From Hyphomicrobiales bacterium (lineage in GTDB: Bacteria; Pseudomonadota; Alphaproteobacteria; Rhizobiales; Beijerinckiaceae), in assembly GCA_003164825.1 (NCBI GenBank), contig PLUH01000131.1:1022-10826 (forward strand): a stretch of DNA of 9,805 bases, in the 5' to 3' direction. A program made the translations under genes and the position numbers. This document shows positions 1 through 5,738 of the stretch, in pieces. Under the pieces are notes generated by a model. The model was given only the letters and a program-made list of their open reading frames with translations. It was not told where the DNA came from and made no database searches. Position 1 is the stretch's first letter, and every line of letters starts with the position of its first letter.

Positions 1-455
1 CCGGGCCGGGCGGCGGCATGTCCGGCGTCGCCGCAAAGCCGGAATGCGCCCGCTCCCGCGTGAGGCTCGGGCATCAGCGAGATCAGCCCGACGCCGAGCT
101 TCTGCGCCGCGTCCAGCGCCGGCGATTCGCTGCCCACTTCGACGATCAGCGCCTTGGCGTTGAGATCGCCGAGGTAGAACTCGAACTCATCCTGCCGATA
201 GGCGGGGTTGAGCGGCGCCGCGGTCGCGGCGGCGGCGACGGAAAGAAACGCGGCCGCCATCTCCGGTCCGTTGGGGAGGACGATGGCGATGCGGTCGCCG
301 CGGCCGACGCCAAGCTCGTTCAGCTTGGCGACGGCGCCATCGACGAGCGCGCGCAAGGCCGCGTAGGTCAGCGGCGGCGCGTCATGGCCGGCGATGGCGA
401 CCGCCTCGTCCTTCCCCGACGCGATGAGGTCTCTCAATGTTCGGTGTGCGCTCAT
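1..455 (-). CDS. AMP-forming acyl-CoA ligase, oxalate--CoA ligase-like (C-terminal part beyond the left edge)
   Basis: This is the first 151 codons of an adenylate-forming ligase; the rest lies beyond base 1. The family activates a carboxylate with ATP to an acyl-adenylate and transfers it to coenzyme A. The visible part is the N-terminal subdomain: a start MSAHRTLRDLI, a segment PPLTYAALRALVD typical of the first strands, GVGRGDRIAIVLPNGPEM, and TAAPLNPAYRQDEFEFYLGD. The last stretch recalls the AAE3/Pcs60 oxalyl-CoA synthetase group, where TAAPLN-AY--EEFEFYL is characteristic; this comparison is from memory. The ATP-binding loop and catalytic lysine lie outside the window, so activity and substrate cannot be judged. 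The ATG overlaps the stop of the upstream dehydrogenase gene (ATGA, bases 455-452), and GGAGG at 469-465 sits 9 bases before it. The two genes are therefore very likely co-transcribed and translationally coupled. The family is clear; oxalate as substrate is an inference. Confidence 0.85.
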   Translation of the reverse strand, partial: MSAHRTLRDLIASGKDEAVAIAGHDAPPLTYAALRALVDGAVAKLNELGVGRGDRIAIVLPNGPEMAAAFLSVAAAATAAPLNPAYRQDEFEFYLGDLNAKALIVEVGSESPALDAAQKLGVGLISLMPEPHAGAGAFRLCGDAGHAAARP

Positions 456-1456
456 GATGACTTGCCTCCTCCGCCTCCGCCCCCGCTCCCTGCGACTGTC
501 TCGCCCAGGAGTTTCGTCGCCGCATAGACGGCGTCGAGATGCGGCGTCGGGACACTGGCGAGGCGGGCGAGCTCGATGACCGAGCCGAGCAGCGCGTCGA
601 TCTCGATCGCCCGGCCGTGCTCGATGTCCTGCAGCATCGAGGTCTTGTGCGGCCCGATGGCCTCGGCGCCGGCGATGCGCTTGTCGATCGGCAGACGGAA
701 GCGGATGCCGAACGCCTCGCCGACGGTTTGCGCTTCCCCCATCATCGCCGCGGCAAGCGCCCGGGTCGGGGGAAAACGGCAAATGTCCTCGAGCGTCGCG
801 CGGGCGAGCGCGCTGATCGGATTGAAGGTGAGATTGCCCCAGAGCTTCATCCAGATTTCGGTGCGGACGTCGCTCAGGACCGGCGACTTGAAGCCCGCGC
901 GCGAAAAGAGCTCGGCGAGCGCCGCGACGCGGGCGCTCTTCGAGCCGTCGATTTCGGCCAGCGGCAGGCGATGGCCCTCGACATGCCGGATGACGCCCGG
1001 GCTTTCGATCTCCGCCGCCTGATAGCTTATGCCGGCGATGATTGCGTCGACCGGCAGATGGCCGGCGATGACGCCGCCGGGATCGACGCTCTCGAGCCGA
1101 TGGCCCTCGTAAGGGCCGCCGTGCTTGAAGAAATACCACCACGGGATGCCGTTCTGGGTCGTGAGCACCATCGTCTCAGGCGTGAGGATCGAGGCGACGT
1201 CGGCTGCGATCGGCGCGAGCTGGTGCGCCTTGACCCCGAGCACGACGAGATCGGGACGGCGGACTTCGGCGATGCGGTCGGTCGCCTCGACCCGGGCGAC
1301 GATCTCCTCGCCGCCCTCCTTGAGTTTGAGGCCACGCGCGCCGATCGCCTTTAGGTGCTCGCCGCGCGCGACCACGGTGACGCTCTCGCCGGCCGCGGCG
1401 AGCCTGGCCGCGATATGGCCGCCGATCGCCCCTGCCCCAATGACGGTGATGTTCAT
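452..1456 (-). CDS. 2-dehydropantoate 2-reductase (ketopantoate reductase) family protein
   Basis: A 334-residue NADP-dependent dehydrogenase of the PanE/ApbA fold. PanE reduces 2-dehydropantoate to pantoate with NADPH in the cytoplasm, on the way to pantothenate and CoA. An N-terminal Rossmann domain has the GAGAIGG loop at residues 7-13 and an arginine (R31) placed to bind the NADP phosphate. The C-terminal helical domain carries the family's K-x3-N-x3-N signature (K204, N208, N212) and S273/D277/E285 in HKTSMLQD...AIEID, matching the known catalytic Lys and Glu. The motif QNGIPWW at 101-107 is common in a proteobacterial subgroup with several paralogues, many not tested for pantoate synthesis. 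Because the gene is coupled to an acyl-CoA ligase rather than to panB or panC, the true substrate may be another 2-oxo acid. The tail is odd: seven glycines in a row (325-331), then KSS. The ATG at 1456 has only a weak GGA upstream but is the only start that keeps the Rossmann strand intact. Confidence 0.92.
   Translation of the reverse strand: MNITVIGAGAIGGHIAARLAAAGESVTVVARGEHLKAIGARGLKLKEGGEEIVARVEATDRIAEVRRPDLVVLGVKAHQLAPIAADVASILTPETMVLTTQNGIPWWYFFKHGGPYEGHRLESVDPGGVIAGHLPVDAIIAGISYQAAEIESPGVIRHVEGHRLPLAEIDGSKSARVAALAELFSRAGFKSPVLSDVRTEIWMKLWGNLTFNPISALARATLEDICRFPPTRALAAAMMGEAQTVGEAFGIRFRLPIDKRIAGAEAIGPHKTSMLQDIEHGRAIEIDALLGSVIELARLASVPTPHLDAVYAATKLLGETVAGSGGGGGGGKSS
465..469 (-). promoter_or_regulatory. 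Shine-Dalgarno GGAGG for the acyl-CoA ligase, inside the dehydrogenase coding sequence
   Basis: GGAGG lies 9 bases upstream of the ligase ATG (455-453). It is formed by the GGA/GGC glycine codons of the poly-glycine tail of the upstream protein. Together with the ATGA overlap it argues for coupled translation and fixes the ligase start. Confidence 0.75.
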
Positions 1457-1475
1457 CGTGCGTCCATATCAGCGA

Positions 1476-1516
1476 GGGCGGTCCCGTCGCGGTCAGATCC
1501 CACTTGCGGACCGCCC
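1476..1516. promoter_or_regulatory. Perfect 9-bp inverted repeat upstream of the dehydrogenase/ligase unit
   Basis: GGGCGGTCC (1476-1484) and GGACCGCCC (1508-1516) are exact reverse complements separated by 23 bases. Their centres are 32 bp apart, about three helical turns. The nearer arm starts 20 bases before the dehydrogenase ATG. As DNA, this could be an operator bound by a dimeric regulator or by two dimers; as RNA, it would be a long-loop hairpin in the leader. No regulator gene is present in the window. A weak sigma-70-like candidate on the minus strand, TTGGCC then 18 bases then TAAGAT (about 1519-1549), would place the repeat just downstream of the promoter. Function is inferred. Confidence 0.5.
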
Positions 1517-1613
1517 CCAATCTTAAGTCCGGCGCCGCGCCGGGGCCAAGTCGAGCCTTGAGCGCGACCTGTCGTGCGAATTTGCTTCATCCAAGCATAT
1601 CGGGCAGACATAG

Positions 1614-1629
1614 GCGGCCACTAGGCCGC
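1614..1629. other. Short hairpin in the divergent intergenic region
   Basis: GCGGCC (1614-1619), loop ACTA, GGCCGC (1624-1629) form a perfect 6-bp stem. It lies in the gap between the divergent dehydrogenase and AI-2E genes, about 48 bases upstream of the candidate EcfG -35 element. There is no T-run beside it, so it is not a clear terminator. It may be an operator half-site pair or chance in GC-rich DNA. Confidence 0.3.
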
Positions 1630-1655
1630 GCGAGCGTGTTGGTTGAACCGGGCGG

Positions 1656-1665
1656 CAAGCGCTTG
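1656..1665. promoter_or_regulatory. 10-bp perfect palindrome next to the EcfG-type promoter
   Basis: CAAGCGCTTG is a perfect palindrome ending 11 bases before the -35 element at 1677. Its centre lies about 48 bases upstream of the expected transcription start near 1709, a position where an activator or repressor could bind. A single 10-bp palindrome can occur by chance, so confidence is low. Confidence 0.25.
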
Positions 1666-1676
1666 AGTTCGTTTTG

Positions 1677-1702
1677 GGAACGAAGACCTTGGGTTCGGCG
1701 TT
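1677..1702 (+). promoter_or_regulatory. Candidate EcfG (general stress response) promoter for the AI-2E-family gene
   Basis: GGAAC at 1677-1681 and CGTT at 1699-1702 are separated by 17 bases. This matches the GGAAC-N16-17-CGTT consensus of EcfG-type sigma factors (EcfG, RpoE2 or SigT in different genera), which act under PhyR/NepR control in alphaproteobacteria. The box is correctly oriented, in an intergenic region, and 47 bases before the ATG at 1750. Transcription would start near 1709, giving a leader of about 40 bases. No other GGAAC box that I found lies upstream of a gene in this window. That the organism has EcfG is inferred from its apparent lineage. Confidence 0.65.
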
Positions 1703-1749
1703 AGGGGGCGGGCGCAGCTCTCGCCGCCGGAAGTGGTAGATCGTTACCG

Positions 1750-3762
1750 ATGGCCAATGACCCTCTCGGTTTGGCGGGATTACCAAAGGTGAAAGTACCG
1801 TCCGCTGAGACTCCGAGGCCCGAGGCTTTGCTGGGGTTGGCGACCGGCGTCGTTGTCGTCTCGGCGCTCTACTTCGCGCGGGATGTGCTCATCCCGATAA
1901 CTCTGGCGATCTTTCTCAGCTTCTTTCTCGCGCCTATCGTGAAGTTGCTGCAGCGCGCCCGGCTGCCGAAGGTCGTCGCCGTCATCCTCGCGGTGGTCGT
2001 GGCGCTGGCGGTCATATTGTTGGTCGGCGCGATCATCGGCTCGCAAATCAAGGCCCTCATCGGGAACTTGCCGCAATATCTGTCGACCGTGAACGACAAG
2101 ATCGAGTCGGTTCATCGAGTGATCAACAGCCTGATCGCCCAGGTGACCAGTCGTCTCGGCACGCTGCACGAACTCCCGGCCCCGGCGCACGGCTCGTTCG
2201 GCAACGCCGCGCCGGGACAGCCGCCGATGCCGGTCGTGATCGAATCTTCGTCGACCAGCTACCTCGAAACAGGTCGCGAGATTCTGGAGCCAATTCTCTC
2301 TCCCCTCGCAACGCTCGCGATCGTTCTCATCGTCACGATATTCATACTCGTCCGGCAGGAGGATCTTCGGGATCGGCTGATACGCCTCTTCGGCTCCAAC
2401 GATCTTCATCGAACCACTCTCGCCATCGACGATGCAACGCAACGCCTGACCAGGTATTTTTTGACCCAAGCTGCGATCAACGCATGCTTTGGGCTGTTTG
2501 TCGGCGTTGGTCTGTTTTTCATCGGCTTGCCAAGCCCGGTGCTTTGGGGACTTCTCGCCGCGCTGCTCCGCTTTGTTCCCTATGTCGGGTCGATCACCGC
2601 CGCCTTGCTTCCCATTGCGCTCGCCGCCGCGGTCGATCCCGGCTGGTCCACTGCGCTCTGGACGGCTGGGCTTTTCATCATCGCCGAGGGCGTAACCGGG
2701 CAAGTCCTGGAGCCGGTGCTCTACGGCAGCAGCACCGGCCTGTCGCCGACGGCGGTCATAATCGTCGCCATCTTCTGGAGCTGGATCTGGGGACCCATCG
2801 GCCTGATCTTGTCCACGCCGCTTACACTGTGTCTGGTCGTTGTGGGACGCCATGTCCGGCATCTTGAATTTTTCGATGTGCTTCTCGGCGATCGCCCTGC
2901 CTTGACGCCGGTCGAGGCCCTCTACCAGAGATTGCTAGCCGGCGACCCGGACGAAATATTGGAGCAAGCGGAGACGCTGCTGAAAGGGCGCGCCCTTTCC
3001 TCGTACTACGATGACATCGCATTGAAGGCGCTGCGGCTGGTCGCCAGCGATATATCGCGCGGAGTGGTGCAGGATGCCCAGCTTGAAAAAATCCAGGAGG
3101 AAATGCTTGGACTGATCCAGGATCTTGAACCGCACGATGACCTCGACCCGGTGCTCACCGATAAGCAAGCCAAGGCGGCGGTGGTCGAGGTCGCGGGCGT
3201 CGCCCGCCCGGAACGCGAGACTTCTTCCCAACCGGCGCCGGAAGAACATGTCCAGGAGGACTCGCATCTACCCGAAATCTGGCGCACCGAACGAAGCGTG
3301 CTTTGCGTTCCAGGGCGCGGCGCCCTCGACGGCGTCGCGGCGGCGATGCTGGCGCAGTTGCTGCGCAAGCATGGGCTGGGCGCGCAAGCGGCGCCGCGTG
3401 ACGCGTCGTCCAGGTCGGGGATCGGCGGGCTCGACCCAACCGGTGTCGCAATGGTGTGCGTCACCTACGTCGAGCTTATCGGCAGCCCGCCGCATATGCG
3501 CTACCTTTTGCGCCGAATCCAACAACGATTTCCGCACTCCCCGATCGTGATCGGGTTCTGGGAGCCGGACGATGCGCCGCAGGGGGATCGATCGGCGCAG
3601 GGAATTACCGGCCGTACCGATGTTGCGACTTCACTTCATGAGGCGGTGCGAAAATGCCTGGAGGAGGCGCATAAAGTGGAGCTGGCGGAACCCGCTCCAA
3701 GCCATGAAGGACAGGACCCGGCCGCGGATTCCGCGTCGCCCGTGGCCCATGTGGCGCGGTGA
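1750..3762 (+). CDS. AI-2E-family permease with a long cytosolic C-terminal domain
   Basis: A 670-residue inner-membrane protein. Residues about 28-365 form the AI-2E (PerM/TqsA) membrane domain: hydrophobic segments near 28-42, 46-68, 75-97, 184-201, 236-260, 262-294, 301-320 and 331-365, with a large loop at 98-183 and the conserved PYVG at 277-280. Known family members export autoinducer-2 or exchange sodium for protons; the substrate cannot be read from sequence. Most family proteins are about 340-400 residues. This one continues for about 300 more: a helical region (about 370-460), a charged linker rich in Pro/Glu (about 465-510), and a compact alpha/beta region (516-605) containing SVLCVPGRGALDGVAAAML, HGLG, VAMVCVTYVE and PIVIGFWEP. 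The last region resembles a B12-binding-like Rossmann fold but has no DxHxxG cobalamin motif. The ribosome-binding site is weak (GGAAG 16 bases away). A candidate EcfG promoter lies just upstream. The gene converges on sulP. Confidence 0.88.
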   Translation: MANDPLGLAGLPKVKVPSAETPRPEALLGLATGVVVVSALYFARDVLIPITLAIFLSFFLAPIVKLLQRARLPKVVAVILAVVVALAVILLVGAIIGSQIKALIGNLPQYLSTVNDKIESVHRVINSLIAQVTSRLGTLHELPAPAHGSFGNAAPGQPPMPVVIESSSTSYLETGREILEPILSPLATLAIVLIVTIFILVRQEDLRDRLIRLFGSNDLHRTTLAIDDATQRLTRYFLTQAAINACFGLFVGVGLFFIGLPSPVLWGLLAALLRFVPYVGSITAALLPIALAAAVDPGWSTALWTAGLFIIAEGVTGQVLEPVLYGSSTGLSPTAVIIVAIFWSWIWGPIGLILSTPLTLCLVVVGRHVRHLEFFDVLLGDRPALTPVEALYQRLLAGDPDEILEQAETLLKGRALSSYYDDIALKALRLVASDISRGVVQDAQLEKIQEEMLGLIQDLEPHDDLDPVLTDKQAKAAVVEVAGVARPERETSSQPAPEEHVQEDSHLPEIWRTERSVLCVPGRGALDGVAAAMLAQLLRKHGLGAQAAPRDASSRSGIGGLDPTGVAMVCVTYVELIGSPPHMRYLLRRIQQRFPHSPIVIGFWEPDDAPQGDRSAQGITGRTDVATSLHEAVRKCLEEAHKVELAEPAPSHEGQDPAADSASPVAHVAR

Positions 3763-3780
3763 ACGCCGCCGACTGAACAG

Positions 3781-5511
3781 CTAACCGGCGAGCGCACTCT
3801 TCGGGCCGCCCGCGAGGCGCCCGCCGGCGCTGACCGCAGCCAGCGCCTCGTGCAGGGTGTCGAAGATCCGGTCCTCGCCGACCGCCGCGGCGACGCCGTG
3901 GCGCACCAGATCCGAGCGCAGGAAGGCGTTGACGCGCGCCAGCACCAGGCCGACCCTGGCGCTCGTCAATTCGCTGATGAGGTCGCGGACCGTCCGGGCG
4001 GCGGTATAGTCGACGTCGAAGACCGCGGCGCAATCGACGACGAACCATCGGACCGGCTCCGGCGCGCCGGCGACGAGGCCTCGCACCTCGTCGGCGAACC
4101 GGTCGGCGTTGGCGTAGAAGAGGTCGGCGCCGAACCGGTAGACGATGAGGCCGGGATCGGTCGTGAGGCCCCGAGCGGCAGGCTCCCACCGCTCCGGCGC
4201 GCCGGGGACGAGCACCATCGTGTGCGGCCGGTAGCTGTGTCGGACGTGGCGCACGAGCGAGGCCGCGATCGCCAGCAGGATGCCCTGCTCGACGCCGATC
4301 GCCGGCACCGCCGCGGCGGTGAACAAAGCCAGAAGAAATTCGCCCCGGCTTTCGCGCTTGATGGCGCCGAGGCCCTGAATGTCGAGCATGCCGACGGCGA
4401 TGGTGAACACGATGCTCGCCAGAACGCAGCGCGGCAGGTGCTGCAGCGGGCCGGTCAGGAACAGCAATACGAGGACCACGACGGCGGCGAAGACGAGCTG
4501 CGCGACCTGGCTCCGCGCGCCCGCCCCTTCCGCCATCGCCGTCTGGGTCGGGCTGCCATTGACCACGAAGGCGCCGCTGAGCGCCGCGGCGGCGTTGGCG
4601 GCCGAGAGTCCGAGGATGTCGGCGTTTTCGTCGACGCGCTCCCTGTCCTTCACGGCATAAATGCGCGCCGTCGCCGCGCTCTGGGCGATGATCATGACGA
4701 AGCACGAGGCGGCGACCGGCAGCAGCGCCAGCGTATCGCCCCAGCTCACGTTCGGCCATTTAAACGACGGCAGCCCCCCGGGCACCGGGCCGATGACCGC
4801 AAACCCGCGCTCGGCCAGATTGAGCCAGGCGCTGGCCGCGATTGAGCCGACAACCAGAACCAGCGGCGCCGGAAAGCGGGGCGCGAACCGGCGGGCGAGG
4901 AGAATGCTCGCGGCGACGAAGATCGACAAGGCCACGACCCGGCCGTCCGCCGACGGCGCCGCCCGCACGACCTCCCATAGTTGGACCACGGTATGGCGGG
5001 AGGCCACGGCGACCCCGAGCATGTCGCCGAGCATCGCGACGCCGACCTGCACCCCGACCCCGGTCAGGAACCCGACCAGCACCGTGCGCGACAGGAAATC
5101 GGCGAGGAAGCCGGCCTTGAGGAGGCGCGCGAGCAGAAGCAGGGCGGCCGTCTCCAGCGTCAGCATGCCGACCAGCGCCATGTACCGGTCGCCGCCCACC
5201 GGCGCCATGGGGGAGAGCGCGCCCGAGAAGATCGCAGCGGTGGCCGAATCAGCAGCCACCACCAGGTGGCGCGACGAGCCGAAGACGGCGAAGGCGATGA
5301 GGGGCAGGAGAACGGTGTAAAGGCCGGTGACGACGGGGGTCCCAGCGATTCGGGTGTAGCCGAGCACCTGCGGAATGTTCATCGAGGCGAGCGTCACGCC
5401 AGCGAAGGCGTCGCGCAGCGCCTCGCGCGGCCTGATCGGAAGGACGCCGCCGAGAATCTTGAACCCGATCGGGCGCCCTTGCACGCCTGCTTCGCCAACC
5501 GTTGGCGTCAA
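3781..5511 (-). CDS. SulP-family anion permease with C-terminal STAS domain
   Basis: A protein of about 576 residues in the SulP/SLC26 family, inner-membrane carriers for sulfate, bicarbonate or related anions. The membrane domain begins with PREALRDAFAGVTLASMNIPQ, the family's first conserved helix, and includes HLVVAADSATAA and the loop GSPTQTAMAEGAGARSQVAQ. About 10-14 hydrophobic segments follow. The last 110 residues form a STAS domain (LIVYRFGADLFYANADRFAD, then VVDCAAVFDVDYTAA), the usual regulatory or docking domain. The substrate cannot be assigned; no sulfate-assimilation or carbonic-anhydrase gene is adjacent. The frame stays open to another TTG at 5535, but that codon has no ribosome-binding site. 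The TTG at 5511 has AGGA 9 bases upstream (5524-5521), so it is chosen. GTG at 5484 is a third option. The gene ends 18 bases from the convergent AI-2E-family gene with no hairpin between them, so transcripts may overlap. Confidence 0.88.
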   Translation of the reverse strand: MTPTVGEAGVQGRPIGFKILGGVLPIRPREALRDAFAGVTLASMNIPQVLGYTRIAGTPVVTGLYTVLLPLIAFAVFGSSRHLVVAADSATAAIFSGALSPMAPVGGDRYMALVGMLTLETAALLLLARLLKAGFLADFLSRTVLVGFLTGVGVQVGVAMLGDMLGVAVASRHTVVQLWEVVRAAPSADGRVVALSIFVAASILLARRFAPRFPAPLVLVVGSIAASAWLNLAERGFAVIGPVPGGLPSFKWPNVSWGDTLALLPVAASCFVMIIAQSAATARIYAVKDRERVDENADILGLSAANAAAALSGAFVVNGSPTQTAMAEGAGARSQVAQLVFAAVVVLVLLFLTGPLQHLPRCVLASIVFTIAVGMLDIQGLGAIKRESRGEFLLALFTAAAVPAIGVEQGILLAIAASLVRHVRHSYRPHTMVLVPGAPERWEPAARGLTTDPGLIVYRFGADLFYANADRFADEVRGLVAGAPEPVRWFVVDCAAVFDVDYTAARTVRDLISELTSARVGLVLARVNAFLRSDLVRHGVAAAVGEDRIFDTLHEALAAVSAGGRLAGGPKSALAG

Positions 5512-5550
5512 TTCTCCATTTCCTGTGTAGGCCAAGTTGATTCGACCGTC

Positions 5551-5568
5551 ATTTTACTATCACAATAG
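5551..5568. promoter_or_regulatory. AT-rich patch, candidate sulP promoter -10 region
   Basis: This is the most AT-rich stretch in the gap between sulP and ppk2. On the minus strand it contains TAAAAT (5556-5551), a good -10 match but without a clear -35. A start near 5544 would leave a leader of about 33 bases for the TTG at 5511. On the plus strand, TTGATT (5537-5542) and CACAAT (5561-5566), 18 bases apart, are a weaker candidate for ppk2. The patch also includes CTAT/ATAG arms around CACA. Direction and use are inferred. Confidence 0.3.
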
Positions 5569-5574
5569 AGCGGC

Positions 5575-5606
5575 GCCGCTGGCTGTAGACGCGGTCGATG
5601 ACCGCG
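5575..5606. repeat. Palindromic repeat unit, copy A
   Basis: A 32-bp unit found again at 5681-5712 with 30 of 32 bases identical. It contains the left part of a strong nested palindrome. The inner arms GACGCGGTC (5588-5596) and GACCGCGTC (5600-5608) pair perfectly around GAT. The outer arms, 5573-5581 with 5609-5617, add 9 more pairs, leaving a 6-base bulge on one side. It is non-coding and lies between the divergent sulP and ppk2 genes. It resembles a REP-type extragenic palindrome. Confidence 0.75.
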
Positions 5607-5623
5607 TCCAGCGGCGCTGCATG

Positions 5624-5643
5624 GGGCGTCCGGAAGGACGCCC
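5624..5643. other. Perfect 8-bp hairpin with GGAA (GNRA-type) tetraloop
   Basis: GGGCGTCC (5624-5631), loop GGAA, GGACGCCC (5636-5643). On plus-strand RNA the loop is a GNRA tetraloop, a very stable type. A second stem, CCCGTC (5641-5646), loop TCTC, GACGGG (5651-5656), shares bases 5641-5643 with it, so the two are mutually exclusive if both are fully formed. Both lie between repeat copies A and B. There is no T-run, so intrinsic termination is unlikely. Confidence 0.6.
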
Positions 5644-5680
5644 GTCTCTCGACGGGCTGATGGAGCGCGGCTAGAGTCCC

Positions 5681-5712
5681 GCCGCTGGCTGTAGACGCAG
5701 TCGACGACCGCG
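5681..5712. repeat. Palindromic repeat unit, copy B
   Basis: Second copy of the unit at 5575-5606, in the same orientation, 106 bp downstream start to start. Its hairpin differs: CTGTAG (5688-5693) pairs with CTACAG (5713-5718), and the inner stem has two mismatches around a GAC loop. It ends only 5 bases before the ribosome-binding site of ppk2 (GGGAGG at 5724-5729), so folding in RNA could affect access to it. Confidence 0.75.
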
Positions 5713-5738
5713 GCTACAGGCGAGGGAGGCTCGAAACC

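Noticed and set aside
1780..2862. 360-codon frame antisense to the AI-2E gene
   Set aside because: Asp/Arg/Gln-rich shadow of a hydrophobic membrane gene; no recognisable domain.
1750..3762. Autoinducer-2 export as the function of the AI-2E-family protein
   Set aside because: The family name comes from one member (TqsA); others move ions, and no quorum-sensing gene lies nearby.
3605..4759. 384-codon minus-strand frame overlapping sulP and the end of the AI-2E gene
   Set aside because: Arg/Gly-rich frame-shifted shadow of sulP.
5573..5718. CRISPR array or tRNA in the repeat region
   Set aside because: Only two copies, each a palindrome, with no regular spacers; no cloverleaf or acceptor stem is visible.
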